Part shown: positions 1 through 14,500 of the stretch, piece by piece
How positions within the stretch are numbered: position 1 is the first letter of the stretch
How the letters are laid out: every line of letters starts with the position of its first letter
Position numbers and translations under genes: made by a program
Assembly: GCF_014356525.2 (NCBI RefSeq)
Contig: NC_052511.1
Span: 48,174,182-48,238,181 of the forward strand
Direction of reading: 5' to 3'
Origin: Nilaparvata lugens
Taxonomy: Eukaryota; Arthropoda; Insecta; Hemiptera; Delphacidae
Length of the DNA stretch: 64,000 nucleotides
The notes under the pieces: model-generated
Told to the model about the DNA's origin: nothing
Seen by the model: only the letters and a program-made list of their open reading frames with translations
The model's database searches: none

Positions 1-639
1 GCATTCGGTAAACCTCGGAATGAATCGTGAGTATTCGTGATACGGATACAGTGCCATCTTAAACTTGCTTATAACCAATAATTTAAATTTGGTGGCAGTA
101 AACAGTAAAAAGCGGTAAACAAGAAAGTAGCCTAAGCGTGACAGTTTTAAGGTATATGGTATGGTTTCGGGTATACACTGTTTACAGTTGTGATACACTG
201 CATTTCTCGTTACATAAATTTGTTTTGCGTGTAGAAGAATATAGTAATTTCTAGTGTGTTTCGTGTATTCGTGAGTATTTCTAATGTGTCCATTTCTTTA
301 AGTGAGAGTGTGAATATAATTTTGTGTTACCGTAACAGCATTTGATGAAGAAATATGATAAGGTTCAGTATTTGTTAAATACAAACAATATTGATATTGA
401 GGGTAGGGGTAAAATAAAACATAATGGTGACCAACTCCCGAAGTGAAAATCAAACAAGAAAAAATATGAACAGGACAAAAAATTTATATTGTAGAAAATA
501 TGCTCATCTTTGGGGTGTAATTCCTTAAATTATTATTGATCACGTTACACTTGATTATGCTCAATACTCTATATCCTCTTGGCTTTTCTCTCCAATAGAT
601 CATGAGGTTGAACCCCCAAGCTAGAAGATCACGAGCCGC
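1..639. other. AT-rich sequence, no gene seen
   Basis: No exon, RNA gene or recognisable element. Presumably aminopeptidase intron or upstream DNA. Confidence 0.5.
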
Positions 640-2520
640 TACTGTGTGAGCGGTGTCTTATGATTGTATGTGTTTCATATCAGTGGTTTCATTTTCTCAG
701 TGTGCATGGTATCGTTTGATTACATGTGTTTCTTATCAGTGATCTCAAGATCTCTGTATGAGCGGTGTCATATGATTTTATTTGTTTCATATCAGAGGCT
801 TCATTTTCTCAGTGTGCACGGTATCATTTGATTACATTTGTTTCAAATCAGTAACATCAAGATCTCTGTGTGAGCGGTGTCATATGATTTTATTTGTTTC
901 ATATCACTGGCTTCATTTTCTCAGTGTGCACGGTATCGTTTGATTACATGTGTTTCTTATCAGTGACCTCAAGATCTCTGTGTGAGCGGTGTCATATATG
1001 ATTTTTTGTTTCAAATCAGCGGCTTCATTTTCTCAGTGTGCACGGTATCATTTGGTTAAGCTTGTTTCAAATCAGTAACCTTAAGATCTCTGTGTGAGCG
1101 GTGTCATATGATTTTATTTGTTTCATATCAGCGGCTTCATTTTCTCAGTGTGCTCAGTATCGTTTGATTACATGTGTTTCTTATCAGTGACCTCAAGATC
1201 TCTGTGTGAGCCGAGTCATATGATTGTATGTGTTTCATCTAAGCAGTTTCATTTTCTCAGTGTGCACGGTTTCATTTTATTACATACATTTCATATCAGT
1301 AACCTCAGGATCTCTTTGTGCACGGTATCATTTGAATACATGTGTTTCATATCAGTAACCTCAGGTTCTCTGTGTGCACGGTATCATTTGATTACATGTG
1401 TTTCAAAACGGTGACCTCAGAATCTCAGTGTGCGCTACATCATTTGATTACATGAGTTTCAAATCGGCGACCTAAAAATCTCAGTGTACGAGGTGTCATC
1501 TGATTACATGAGTTTCAAATCGATGACCTCAAGAACTCAGTGTGCTAGGTTTCAACCGTTTACATGTGTTTCGTATCAGTGACCTCAAGATCTCTGTGTG
1601 AGCGGTGTCATATGATTGTATGTGTTTCATATCAGTGGTTTCATTTTTTCAGTGTGCAAGGTATCGTTTGATTACATGTGTTTCATACCAGTAACCTCAG
1701 GTTCTCTGTGTGCACGGTATCATTTGATTACATGTGTTTTATATCAGTAACCTCAGGATCTCAGTGTGCACGGTGTCATCTGTTCACATGTGTTTCAAAT
1801 CAGTGACCTAAAAATCTTAGTGTTCGAGGTGTCAACTGATTACATGAGTTTCAAATCGATGACCTGAAGAACTCAGTGTGCTAGGTTTCATCTGGACACA
1901 TGTGCTTCAAATCAGTGAGCCCAAGATCTCAGTGTGAGCGGTGTCATATGATTATATGTGTTCCATATCAGTGGTTTCATTTTCTCAGTGTGCATGGTAT
2001 CATTTGGTTACATGTGTTCCATATCAGTAACCTCAAGATCGCTGTGTTCTCGGTATCATTTGATTACATGTGTTTCATATCATTAGCCTCAAGATATCTG
2101 TGTGCACGGAATCATCTGATTACATGAGTCTCAAATCGGCGAGCTCAGGATCTCAGTGTGAGCGGTTTCATATGATTATATGTGTTTCATATCAGTGGTT
2201 CCATTTTCTCAGTGTGCACGGTATCATTTGGTTACATGTGTTCCATATCAGTAACCTCAAGATCGCTGTGTGCTCGGTATCATTTGATTACATGTGTTTC
2301 ATATCAGTAACCTAAGGATCTCAGTGTGCACGGTATCATTTGATTACATGAGTTTCATATCAGTGACCTCAAGATCTCAATGTGCACGATGGCATATGAT
2401 TACATGTGTTTCAAATCGGTGACCTGAAGATCTCAGTGTGAGCTGTGTCATACGATTACATTAGTTTCAAATCAGTGGTCTCAAATTCTCAGTGTGAACG
2501 GTGTCGTTTGATAGTGTATG
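640..2520. repeat. 56-bp satellite-like tandem array
   Basis: About 33 degenerate units of 56 bp. Two unit types alternate in the first part: one with AGATCTCTGTGTGAGCGGTG, the other with ATTTTCTCAGTGTGCACGGT, giving a 112-bp higher-order period up to about 1320. Open frames across it are by-products of the repeat. Confidence 0.93.
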
Positions 2521-3165
2521 TTTAATATTGCACACACTATATCACAAGTGGTCCTAGTTTGACCACAAGTAATTCTAGACAATTGCTTACTGTGGGTTGT
2601 ACTGTATATGAGTGTGTGTTTGAGTGCCACTAAAGCTTCTTAGCTCATATTTCATTGATTAGGCAATACACCACTAGCTATGAACAGAGAGTATAGAATT
2701 AACCATTCTATATTTTTATTGAGTATTGAATGTTACATTTTAAACTCTATGGTTACAAACGTGAAATGGTCAAGTTTCATGAATGAATTCCTTAAATGGA
2801 TGGTGAAATTGATAGTAGTATTCCATCCTTGTTTTCTTTGAGAGAATGTGATGCTATTTGAAATCGTGCAAGTAGGAGATCAGTGTTTTTCATAGCTTTG
2901 AGAATTTTGTTTCATTGATGTCTCAATGAATATGATTGGAATTTCAACTGTAGAACTGAATCTTTTCAGATTATGACTATCTGGAATATTTATCGAGTCG
3001 GGTGGTTTTGCCGTTCATAAATGGAGTAGACGCAGTAAGAAGAAGAAAAGGACGGATAGGAGCAGTAGAATTGATGATAAGAAGAGGAAGAGAATGTGAA
3101 TGAGAACGACTTGATATTGTTAAAACTAGGCACTGGTTTTTTAAAATCAATTTTAGATACTTTCC

Positions 3166-3167
<2 letters not shown>
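2521..3167. other. Unannotated intron sequence
   Basis: No coding or repeat signal recognised before the TTC tract. Confidence 0.5.
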
Positions 3168-3196
<29 letters not shown>

Positions 3197-3426
3197 CTTC
3201 TTCTTCTTCTTCTTCTTCTTCTTCTTCTTCTTCTTCTCCTGTTTTCTTCTTCTTCTCATTCTTGTTCTTGTTCTTGTTCTTCTTCTCTTCTTCTTCTTCT
3301 TCTTCTTCTTCTTCTTTGTTTTCTTCTTCTTCTTCTTCGTTCTTCTTCTTCTTCTTCTTCTCCTTCTTCTTCTGCTTCTTCTTCTTCTTCTTCTTCTTCT
3401 TCTTCTTCTTCTTCTTCTTCTTCTTC
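3168..3426. repeat. TTC/TTG trinucleotide microsatellite
   Basis: About 260 bp of nearly pure TTC repeats with interruptions (CCTGTT, TTGTTC). It gives spurious poly-Phe/Ser/Leu and poly-Arg/Lys frames. It ends about 85 bp before the zinc-site exon acceptor. Confidence 0.97.
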
Positions 3427-3513
3427 TACTCCTATCTTGTTTTTTACCTATATAATATAAATTAATTGATCTGTTCATTTATTTATTCATATTTATCTAT
3501 TTTCATGTTACAG

Positions 3514-3694
3514 CGAACGTTTTCTAGTGGTAGACGACATGAACTCTCTAAAACAAAAGCAACAGGTGGCATTCCACATTTGCCACGAACTGGCCCATCA
3601 GTGGTTCGGAAACCTCGTAACCATGGAGTGGTGGAACCAGGTCTGGCTCAACGAAGGGTTCGCTGAGTTCTTCCAGTATTTCCTCCTAGATATG
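3514..3694 (+). CDS. Aminopeptidase N-like exon with HEXXH zinc site
   Basis: The exon lies between an ATGTTACAG acceptor and a GTGAGT donor. One leading nucleotide completes a codon, then 60 codons follow, ending in phase 0. HELAH is encoded at 3584-3598; the two His are zinc ligands and the Glu is the catalytic base. The third ligand is the Glu of the NEGF motif at 3653-3655, giving the exact HEXXH-X18-E spacing of M1 enzymes. The preceding intron ends in a 260-bp TTC-rich tract, which supplies an extreme polypyrimidine run before the acceptor. Confidence 0.95.
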
Positions 3695-5647
3695 GTGAGT
3701 TTTCCACCTTAATTCACTCATAAACACTCATTTATTACCTTATTTTCAAAGCAAAGTGATAAGTTTTCATATTAAATAAAAAGACTAGGAAATAATTATT
3801 ATTTAATGAAATTCCAATTAAATGCTGTAAATCACCCTGAAGACTTCTGCTACTGCAATTATTGACAACAGGGTTAACAGCTAGATGGAATTTCGATGAG
3901 CGCTACTATACAAAAATTATTTGTCAGCTCGGGAACCGAACCCGGTACCTCCTTATTGACGGTCAGGAATGCTTCAATTTCCATTGCTTGAATTTCCATC
4001 TAGCTGTTTACCCTGTTGTCAATATCTGCAGTAGCAGAAGTCTTCGGGGTGATTTACAGCATTTAATTGGAATTTCGTTTAGATAATAGTTATTCATCAA
4101 TTAGCATTAGAACAAATTTAACTTCCAATTTATTTCCATCTGTAGACTAAGAAATTGTCAAAAACTAGACCTACAGATTTCGTTGAAAGTTACCATTTTC
4201 GAAACCGATACCGGTCTTTCTAACTTTCAAAAAAATCTGGAGTTTTAGACAAGTTCTTAGTCTTTTTATTCAATATGATTAATAAATTACACAATATCAA
4301 CTTCTCAACTTCACAAAAAGTGATAAATTTTCATAATTGAGATAAAATATTTTGTTGATTGATTATAATATTTCTACATTTTCAAAATAATGTTCTTGCA
4401 ACGTTGCACAGATAGAAAAAGAGAGCGCTATCTGCTTTGTTGGATAATAAACAAGTATAACAATACCAATGTTAATCAAATACTGCCATTATAATGTTGG
4501 CCTCACTATAGCAGAGGTTTTTATTGGATCTGTAAACCGAAATAAAAATGGTAAATAAAGACATGTTGATTTCAAAAAGAATATAACCTACGATAATTTA
4601 CAAAGTAATTATACAAAAGATTGTAAATCCTATTATATTGAGCGAGCAATTTCTGTATTTATATATCTGGTTATTTTTATATCTGGTTATTTATGTTTAA
4701 CGGATCTCAAAAACGGCTCTAACAATTTCCACGAAATTTGGAACATAGTAGGTTTATGATAAAAAAATTCGATTGCACTAGGTATCATCCTTGGGAAAAC
4801 TCGCTGAACGACATTAAAAGGATAATTCATCCTTGGCTGAAACAGCTGAGACTTTCGTCGTCATTGGATAGTAAAAAAGTGAGTGAGCGAGTGAGTATGT
4901 GAGAAATCAAAATATATCGCATACCCGAAATTCATAAGATGACGTATAGCCATCTGTGAAATATAAACACGTTCATTTTAGAGAATTGTGTTCTGTTTAT
5001 TAATAAATATAAATCTGGTGTGGCGCACTCACACAACTTTCCTTGCCGTTATGAAAATTGATCACCTGACGCTAGTGTTCACGCGCATCTTAAGTCCACT
5101 ATTCAAAGATTTGAGCCAGCTGGTGACAGGGCAATAACGCTGGAGACACACATGAGGTCTGGATATCTCTTCATAGTGAATGATTTAATAGAATCAACAA
5201 TAATTTGCAATTGAATAATCACATTTTCTCGAATTTGAAGCTTATTTTCAATTTTAGGTGAAATTGTAGAGATTTTCATGCTCAATCTACTCCACTTGAT
5301 TTTTTTCGTTTCAATTGTATCTGAAGCCTGATAATTGGGAATCTATCTGCATTGATGGGGCGAAGCTCCTGAAATTTTTACAGATATGGGACTTGTGGCA
5401 GTTGATAGAGCTTATCGATGACTATTTTAGGAGTGAATTTTATCAAAATCGTTGGAGCCGTTTCCGAGAAAATCACGAAAAACCCTGTTTTTGACAACAT
5501 TTTCGCCATTTTTGCCACCATCTTGAATTGCATTTGATCGAAATTGTTCGTGGTGGATCCTTATAGTGTAAGGACCTTAAGTTCCAAATTTCAAGTCATT
5601 CCGTTAATTGGGAGATGAGATATCGTGTACACAGACGCACATACACT

Positions 5648-5700
<53 letters not shown>

Positions 5701-8700
5701 ACATACAGACCCATCCCAAAAACCATTTTTTTGGACTCAGGGGACCTTGAAACGTATAGAATTTAGAAATTGGGGTACCTTAATTTTTTTCGGAAAGCAA
5801 TACTTTCCTTACCTAGGTAATAGGGCAAGGAAAGTAAAAATAACGATCGAAGCTCTCAGTGCCTCGATATTGGAAGTAGATTGATGAAAAAGCAATTTGT
5901 AATATAATAACTATAGATAATAATTATATTGTTATGCATCTACATAAATTGGCGGAGCTTTGGACTTATCAATGTCCATTCTTCGGAAAGAATATTAAAA
6001 ATATCCTCCCCACTAACTCTCTACCAAAACGTTAATTTCGTTATTTAAACTAAGGATTTATTATTAATGGAAATATTGTAAAAGTTTTAATCAATATGAA
6101 TATTGAAGAGAAAAAAAACAGAAAATTGATAAAGTAAAATAATTATATAGGTAGATAAGATCAAATAATTGATTAATAAAATGAAGTAGGCTGAAAGTAG
6201 ATCAGGGTTATCAACTTTCAGTAATATACAGCATTATGCAGTGGATAATTGAAATAACATGAGTTTATATAATATATATATATATATATACAATTCGTTC
6301 TATAACATGGTTTAAAGGTTTGTATTTGTGGGATGGGTGGGGGATGGTTGTCATGTGATCGTTCTAGGGCCGGACAGTTTCAGTCATTTGTTCCAAAAGA
6401 TGTTTTTTTAAAGTCAGGATGAAGCTCGCTCGGCTCTCGATGGACCTGATAGAAACAGGAAGTGCATTCCATGCACGACAGGCACTGACTAAGAAGGATT
6501 TTGTGAAAATAGTAGTTCGATGATTGGGTATCCTTAAAGTACTTTCTCCGGTTCTAGTATGTGAAGCATCTATCCTCCTACCTTCAGAGACAAATTTGAA
6601 ATCATCTTTAAAATAGTTCGGATTACCGTATTTCAAGATATCTCTAACAAGCTTGACTATTCGAAAAAGCCTCTGATCGGGAAGCTTTAATGTTGAACTA
6701 GCAATGTGGGCTGGGGTGATATGATCATGGCGTTGGAGAGAGTAGACGAAACGTAGACAATAATTTTGGCAACGCTGTAGTTTATCATTCAGAGTGACTT
6801 GCATATCGTTAAGAACAGAATTACAATACATTAAATGTGGGAAGATGAGAGATTGAACCAATAATAATTTAATGTTTCTAGGGAGGATATCGTGCATTTT
6901 CTTCAATGCATGCATGGCTGAGAATACCTTTTTACAAGTTTTGTTCACTTGTTCTGACCAGTCAAGAGTATATTCATAATAATGCCTAAATTTTTAACTG
7001 AGCTACAGTAAGGAATGTCATTACCGTCTACACTAATTTTGTGAATCGATTCAAGGTCAATATTGTTTATAAGACGAGAATATCCAATTATAATGGGTTG
7101 TGTTTTGATGGGATTAAGCTTAAGGCCATTTTTCTTTGTCCATTCCACTATCGAATTGATATCCTGATTCATTATTCCAACTGTTTCATTAATTTTTGTT
7201 ATGGGACAGCTTAAATAGATTTGAAGGTCGTCTGCATAAGTATGCAGAATTTGATAATGGAAGAAAGGTCATTAGCATACAAAGTGAAGAGGAGAGGGCC
7301 TAAAATTGAACCTTGTGGTACTCCATGCATAACGTTTTTCCAAGTTGACTTTTTGTCACCGACAGATACACATTGTTTCCTACCTAATAGATAGGATTTA
7401 AACCAAACTAACGAGTTGTGACTGAAACCAAGAATAGCCAACTTATTCAGAAGGACTGTATGATCAACAGTATCGAATGCTTTAGAAAAATCAAATAGGG
7501 TGAGGATGGTGCATTTTCTTTGGTCCATAGCTAACCTTATATCATCAGTGACACGAAGCAGAGCTGTCTCAGTTGAATGGAATTTTCTAAATCCTCCTTG
7601 TCACATAAGGTGCATGTTTGTCATACAAAGTCAAAGTCCAATTCTCGAAAGTCTTGACCATGTCATCAACTGAGGGTAATGCTTCAATTTGATGCCATGG
7701 AGTCTGAGCCACATCAGTCAGGAAGGCGGCTTCATCAAAGTTTTTGAAGTCTCTATAAGTGATAATTTTCTGTTCTGGCTTAGGTATCTTATGAGAGGGA
7801 GAGTGAGTGAGTGAGAGTTTGTTGAGGGAGTTAGAGGAAATAAAAGAATAAGAGAGTGAAAAGGTGATTGAGTAAGGGAGTGAGTGAGAGAGAAAGAGTG
7901 AGTGATAGTGTAAGGGAGGGAGTGTGAGTGAGAGAGAGTGAGCATGAGAGAGTTTGTTGAGGGAGTGAGAGGAAGTAGGAGAATAAGGGAGTAAAAGGGT
8001 GATTGAGTAAGGGAGTGAGTGAGAGAGAATGAGGGAGTGCAAGTGAGAGAGAGAGAGTGAATGAGAGAGTTTGTTGAGGGATTGATTGATTGATTGAGTA
8101 CTTTATTTATGTAGATTACAATATATACTGGCTTATACACTTATATACAATAGCTTACAATACAGCAAAATTATAGTTAAATTCACATAATATAGACTAA
8201 GAAAATAATTATTGAACTGTATATGATATGAAAAAGCAATTTGTAATATAAATAACTATGGATATTGTCATGCATTATGGATATTGTTATATTGTTATGC
8301 ATCTACATAAATTGGCGGAGCTTTGGACACACCAATGTCCATTTTTCGGAAAGAATATTAAAAATATCCTTCCCACTAACTCTCTACCAAAAGTAGTGAG
8401 AGGAAGTAAGAGAATAAGGGAGTGGAAGGGGAAGTGAGTAAGGGAGAGAGTGTGTAGAAGAGAGGGATCGAGAGAGAGCGTGAGTGTGAAGGAGAGACTG
8501 CGAGTGTGTGAGGGAGATTAGATTAGATTAGATTGGATTTCTTTATCTATGTATGTTACAATATTTACTGACTTAAACACTAATTTACATTAAATGACGA
8601 TAATGCTAGTTATTCAACGACTTTCACAAAGTATAGATAATAAATAAATAATTAATCAATGAGAATAAAGATTGAATGCAATTAGAATAAAGATAATATA

Positions 8701-9716
8701 ATAATGTGATGTAACTTCATAAATCGGCGGTGTTTCAACAAATAATTGTCGATTCTCTAAGAAGGATATACAATATCCTTCTCATTAACACACGACCGGT
8801 TTGTGATGGAATAGAGCTGTTGGGAATATTATAACATGTGAATATGTGATTTGAATCTTAGAAATGGGATGAATGGATGATATTAGAATGAGTAATAGTG
8901 AATACAATATTGCATTAATTATTCAAAATAGATAAATGGAACAAACGTTATAAGGTGTGATTTAAATAAGTTTCAGGAATTGATTGAGTAATAGTTACGA
9001 TATACAATACTAAAAGAACAGAAAATGTTGAGATGAGATGATGAATATGTATTATGGGAGGGAGTGTGAGTGATTGATTGATTGATTGAGTACTTTATTT
9101 ATGTAGATAACAATATATACTGGTTGATACACTTATATACAATACAGCAATATTATAGATGAATTTACAAATATAGACTAAGAAATATTTTGAGCTGTAT
9201 ATGAATTGAAAAAAGCATTTGTAATAACTATATATAAATAGATAATATTGTTATGCTCTACATAAATTGGCGGAGCTTTGGACATATCATGTCCATTCTT
9301 CGGGAAGAATATTCGAAGTATCCTTCCCACTAACTCTCTACCGAAACGTTAATTTCATCAATTCAACCAAGGATTTATTTATAAAAGTAAGAGTATATAA
9401 GTGGAAGAGTAATTATATTGTTTGTTTTTAAATAGAGAAGACAAGTTTTGTTGATTCTAGTACCTAACAGTTCTCTTCGCGACAGGGATGTAGTAATTGT
9501 TATTTAGAGGTTTATAATTTTTCTAAATGACTAAAACTATTTGCTGGTAACTCCCATAAAGGAATCCTCGGGAGTACCTAATTTCTCTGATAAGGAAGCA
9601 ATTGTAATGATTATTTTGTTATATAATTTCATTGAAAATTGAAATGTTTCTTCATACTGTTATGTTATATGTTTTCATTTGAAATTGTAATTGTGATTTT
9701 TCCTTTTACGAGAATA

Positions 9717-9752
<36 letters not shown>

Positions 9753-11535
9753 TATTTATTATATATTATTATTATTATTATTATTATTATATTATTATTA
9801 TTATTATTATTAATTATTATTATTATTATTATTATTAAGAGAGAGTGCGAGAGGGTGAGAGTGAGAGAGAGAGAGGGAGTGTGAGAGAGTGAGAGAGTTT
9901 GTTGAGGAAGTGAGAGGAAGTAAGAGAATAATGGAGTGAAAGGGTGATTGAGTAAGGGAGTGAGTGAGAGAGAATGAGAGAGAGTGCGAGAGGGTGTGAG
10001 TGAGAGTGAGGAAGGGAGGAAGTGAGAGAGAGTGTAAGAGAGTGAGAGAGTTTGTTGAGGGAGTTAGAGGAAGTAAGAGAATAAGGGAGGTGGATGGATG
10101 AGTAAGTTAGTGAGTGAGAGATTGAGTGAAAGAGAGAGTGAAAGTGTAAGGGAGAGAGAGAGATAACGAGAGAGAACCTCCAGAATAATAATTAAGAAAA
10201 GATAAGTGTTGAGTTCACGCTAACGATCTTGGGGTGATGCGGTATCACGCAATACGCTATATGCCCATGCATTTATAATAGGGTGTTACTAATTGTATAC
10301 CTGTATTTATCTGCTCCGTATAAAATTATATGCTAGTAAAGCCGGGTTAAAAATAGATTTACGTCCCTATTTTATTATGGGGGAATACAATGGTAGGTTC
10401 GTGAGATAGGGTACAAAGTATAGGGTACGTATATTCATAGAAAACTTCTATACTGTTTCTAGATTTATATTCTATGGTATAGTATTAAAGGGTTGGAGTA
10501 AAACACAGTAGAATTAATTACAGTTGAAGATAATGAATATTTTTATTCAATTTTCATTTGTGGAATGGAATATTTCCCGTAGTGATAGCGTAGATTTGTG
10601 GATATGATAGGTGGAGGATAATAAATTTCCTCAATATTTTATGGTGGCGTAATATTTCATGAGGATGGAAAATTAACTAACTAGAGAATAGGATAATGAA
10701 AACTCTTATCTAGTGGGGACAAAGCTAGAATAAATGGTGATGGAAATGGTTAATTCTCTAAAATAAATAATTTTCTATAGCAGTATGGTGTGAAATAATA
10801 TTTCTAGGAGTTATATTAACTAGAGAATAGGGGAACTGGCTAATGAAAAAGCTTGTCCATTGTAAGTTTAATTACAGAGGAATGAAATCGGGTCTTTCTG
10901 CCAGTTTATTATCTGACAGATTTGGTAGAATTATTTATTTCAGATATATTATTTTTCTAAATGGACAGGAAGGGAAATTAATATGGCATAACTCTCAGAT
11001 TGAGGTTAGATAATCTGAGATAATTCTATCTCCTTCAATTATATTGAAAAAATGATAGGATATTTTATTATAATTCAATTTTATTTTGATAATAATATGA
11101 GGGAAAAATTTGCATTCATGACATTTATGACTCTCTCGTTAGATCTAATCATGAAGCATATCCATCTCCTCATATTTATTCTCCATTAGTCTTATTCAAA
11201 GACTTGTGGATCTCATATAATAGCATGCCAATAATATTCATAATCTCAAGATAGCATGCCAATAATAATGATAATTATTATTATGATAGCATGCCAAGAG
11301 CATCAACTGAATCTGGCAAAAAGATATTAGCGCATTTTGGAATAGAATATTTCGCACCTAGAGCAGAAAATGAGATTTTTCCGGCTCGAAATCGGTTTTC
11401 AAGTCCGAGGCCGTAGGCCATGGACTAGAAAAGATTGAGAGCCGGAAAAACATTTTTGCACGTGGTGCGAAACGCTATTTTTCGCCACACACAAAAAAAA
11501 CAATATATATATATTATATATATATATATTTATAT

Positions 11536-11567
<32 letters not shown>

Positions 11568-14500
11568 ATATACTACTACTAAGCACTTTCGAAAGCAGAA
11601 GTGGAAGGTGATAGTTCGAGCAAATCTGAGGTAATATGAATATCAGGAAATTGTCCAAGTATTTTTTTTCTTATTCTGATTTGTTTAAATAACCTAAAAG
11701 ATTATGTTCAATTATGTGGGAGGTTGAGTTTATACTTTTTTTTATTCTTTCAAATGACAATAAGATGATATTATTATCCCTCTCATGGGATCATCCCTCT
11801 CATGGGATGTTTATCTCCTCTCATTGCCGCTGTTCTTTGCTCAAAACTTTTTATTTTTTCCTTTCATTTTTGAATTTTTCATTTGACACTTTCAATTTCA
11901 AATTACTTAGTATATGACGGTACTCGTCCCACCACAAGTTATGACTCATGTGGGACTATACCTTTATTGCTGGGTCAGAGCACTTTGATTGGGTATTGTG
12001 TAGGCTATTCATTACATGTTTATTTTCATTTATTTTTTCTAATGGAGTTTGTATTTTTTTTATCATGTAACTTATTTAATTTACGTTTTGCAAGATAAGA
12101 CCTTCAAGACTTTGTGATTATTGGATTCTTCTGTATGTTCTATCGATTTAGTCATTCAACTATAGCTATTCATGTAGTTTAGCCTAGATCAAAAAATTTT
12201 GTTCTAATCATTAATCATTGTGTGCTGAATACCTCAATAAAGAATTATTGAATTGAATTGAATTATAAATGTTTTAATTATTGAATAATGAACACAAATA
12301 ATGGAAAGTTTTTTGATGAGCTGTTTTTTGATCACCTTTCTTAATTCCATGTTAGCGGCTGGAAAGGGTTAGAAAGAAACCTGTTCTGACGTCAGACGAG
12401 AGTCGTCTGCAAACAATGTCTTTCAGATCTACGTAGGGACTGGAAAACAGCTGCTTTCTGTGCAGTGTGGCGAAAAATGTAATTGTTTTTGAACAGAAAT
12501 GTATGTTGGCATATATATTCTAACTCGTAGATATGATAGATGAATATCGGGGCACCGAGCTTCGCTCGTAATATTTTTATTGATGAACAGAACACAATTC
12601 TTTAGAATGATTGGGGACGGTCTTAAAGTGCGTACAGATATACGCGCCGTGAACATGAGCAATTCACTTTTAATCAGCTGACTATATCTGTATTTTTACA
12701 GAAACGGTAAGATATAGATATAAACAGCTTGGCATCAGCTGATTTAAAGTGAATTGCTCATGTTCGCGGCGCGTAAATCTGTACGCACCTTAACAGTTAC
12801 AGCCCAAATCTGTTTCTTCCCTGAGTTTTGATTTATACACTATAAATATAGTCCAAAAAGTACACTTGAATTAAGGTACAATTTTCAGTCCAAACATTTG
12901 AAAACAGAGAAGTTATAATCTAGATTGTTAACAAATCAAATTGAATAACAAAATAACACTCACCAATCACTCAAAACTATAAATTGTGATTAACTCTGAT
13001 TCAGAATGATATACCATGTCATATCATACTATTTTGATCAAGGTGATTGAAATTTCTATATTGTATTTCTCGTGAGATAGGCTGATTTATTCAAGAGCTG
13101 AACATAATACTAACACGCATCTTCTGTTATCGACAGACGACTGAATTATCATCTGTTTTCCAAGGATGATTAATTATTATCCCTTTCATGTCCTTCAGCG
13201 AGTTTTCCTAGGGATAAGACCTAGTGCAATCGAATTTTCATATCATAAATCTACTATGTTCCAAATTTCGTGAAAATCGTTAGAGCCGTTTTCGAGATCC
13301 GTTGGACAAACAAATAACCAAGTATATAAATATATACAGAAATTGCTCGCTTAATATAATAGGATAGGATAAGGTCAAACAGATGATGTGGTCATGTGTC
13401 TGTCAAGTACAGTTCAATCTGATAGATTTCATGAGGATGGCAGAAAATCGAACATCCAATAATCGGTCTATGTGCCAGTTGCACAAAAGTCGGTTAAATT
13501 TTAACCGTGATTGATTCCAGGAGAACCAATCAGAGAAGCCGTCTTTTCAAAAACCCCTTCTCTGATTGGTTCTCGTGAAATTAATCACGGTCAACCCTAC
13601 AGGTACACACTTTATGCACAGTAGACACACTGGGGTGTTGAACACCCAATTTAATTTTGCATTTTTCTTTGAAAAATATAGTAGTGGCAATACAAGTAAT
13701 AAAAGTGTTTGATGAAAGTCCTACGTAAATGACACTCTGGGGTGTTAGACATCCCAAACAAAGAACAAGATGAGCTGGTGACCTTGTAGAATGCTATTAC
13801 TGACTGGAAGTGGTGGAGAGTAGTTGACAATACTACAAACCTAATTTGGACTGGGCATAAATTCCCATCTGTTTGATATTGTCAACTGCAGAACAGAACA
13901 AAAAATCCCTGGTGAGTGAAACACCCCAGTGTGTCTCTTTAGGGTTAAAATTTAACCGGCTTTTGTGGAAACGGGATTATGTTATACAGCCTAGCTGGAG
14001 TTTTACTAAATAATTAGCAGACTTTTTCTTAGTTAGCATCATTAGTGATTGAATGAGTGACGTTGTTTGGTTGAAAAGGTCCTGGTTGGTCTGTGTGTAG
14101 CTGGAGCCCTCGTGGAGACTGATGGACATCTTCGTGGTGAATGAGGTGCAGAGTATGCTGACGCATGACGCGTTTCTCTTCACGCATCCGGTCACGCTGA
14201 ACAAAGTGCGCTCTGTTATTGACATCGAGAAGGTCTTCGACAGCGTGTCTTACTTGAAAGGTGAGGTTATGGTCGAAGTCAAGGTTTATCTAGGTTGAGT
14301 TATGATTAAGGTACACTGTGTTGTAGCAAGAGGTAGTTCAAATAGTAGCAAGTAGTAGCTCAAATTGTAGCGAGAAGTAGTTTAAATTCTGTGTTGTAGC
14401 AAGGGGGAATTCAGATAGTAGCAACATGTAATGGAAGTAGTAGGCTATAGTGTGGTAGAAGCATGTAGTAAAATCTGCATCAAAAAAAGTTATAAAAGGT

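Noticed and set aside
640..2520. CRISPR-like repeat-spacer array (also considered at 40066-41580 and 49860-50480)
   Set aside because: Whole units are repeated with no unique spacers, in a eukaryotic genome.
2990..3478. Long basic (Arg/Lys) and Phe/Ser/Leu open frames across the TTC tract
   Set aside because: They are translations of a trinucleotide microsatellite with no codon or domain signal.
7587..8140. Ser/Leu-rich minus-strand frames with His-Ser-Leu-Thr repeats
   Set aside because: The N-terminal part is the GAGTGA low-complexity tract; only 7790-7587 belongs to the dead LINE.
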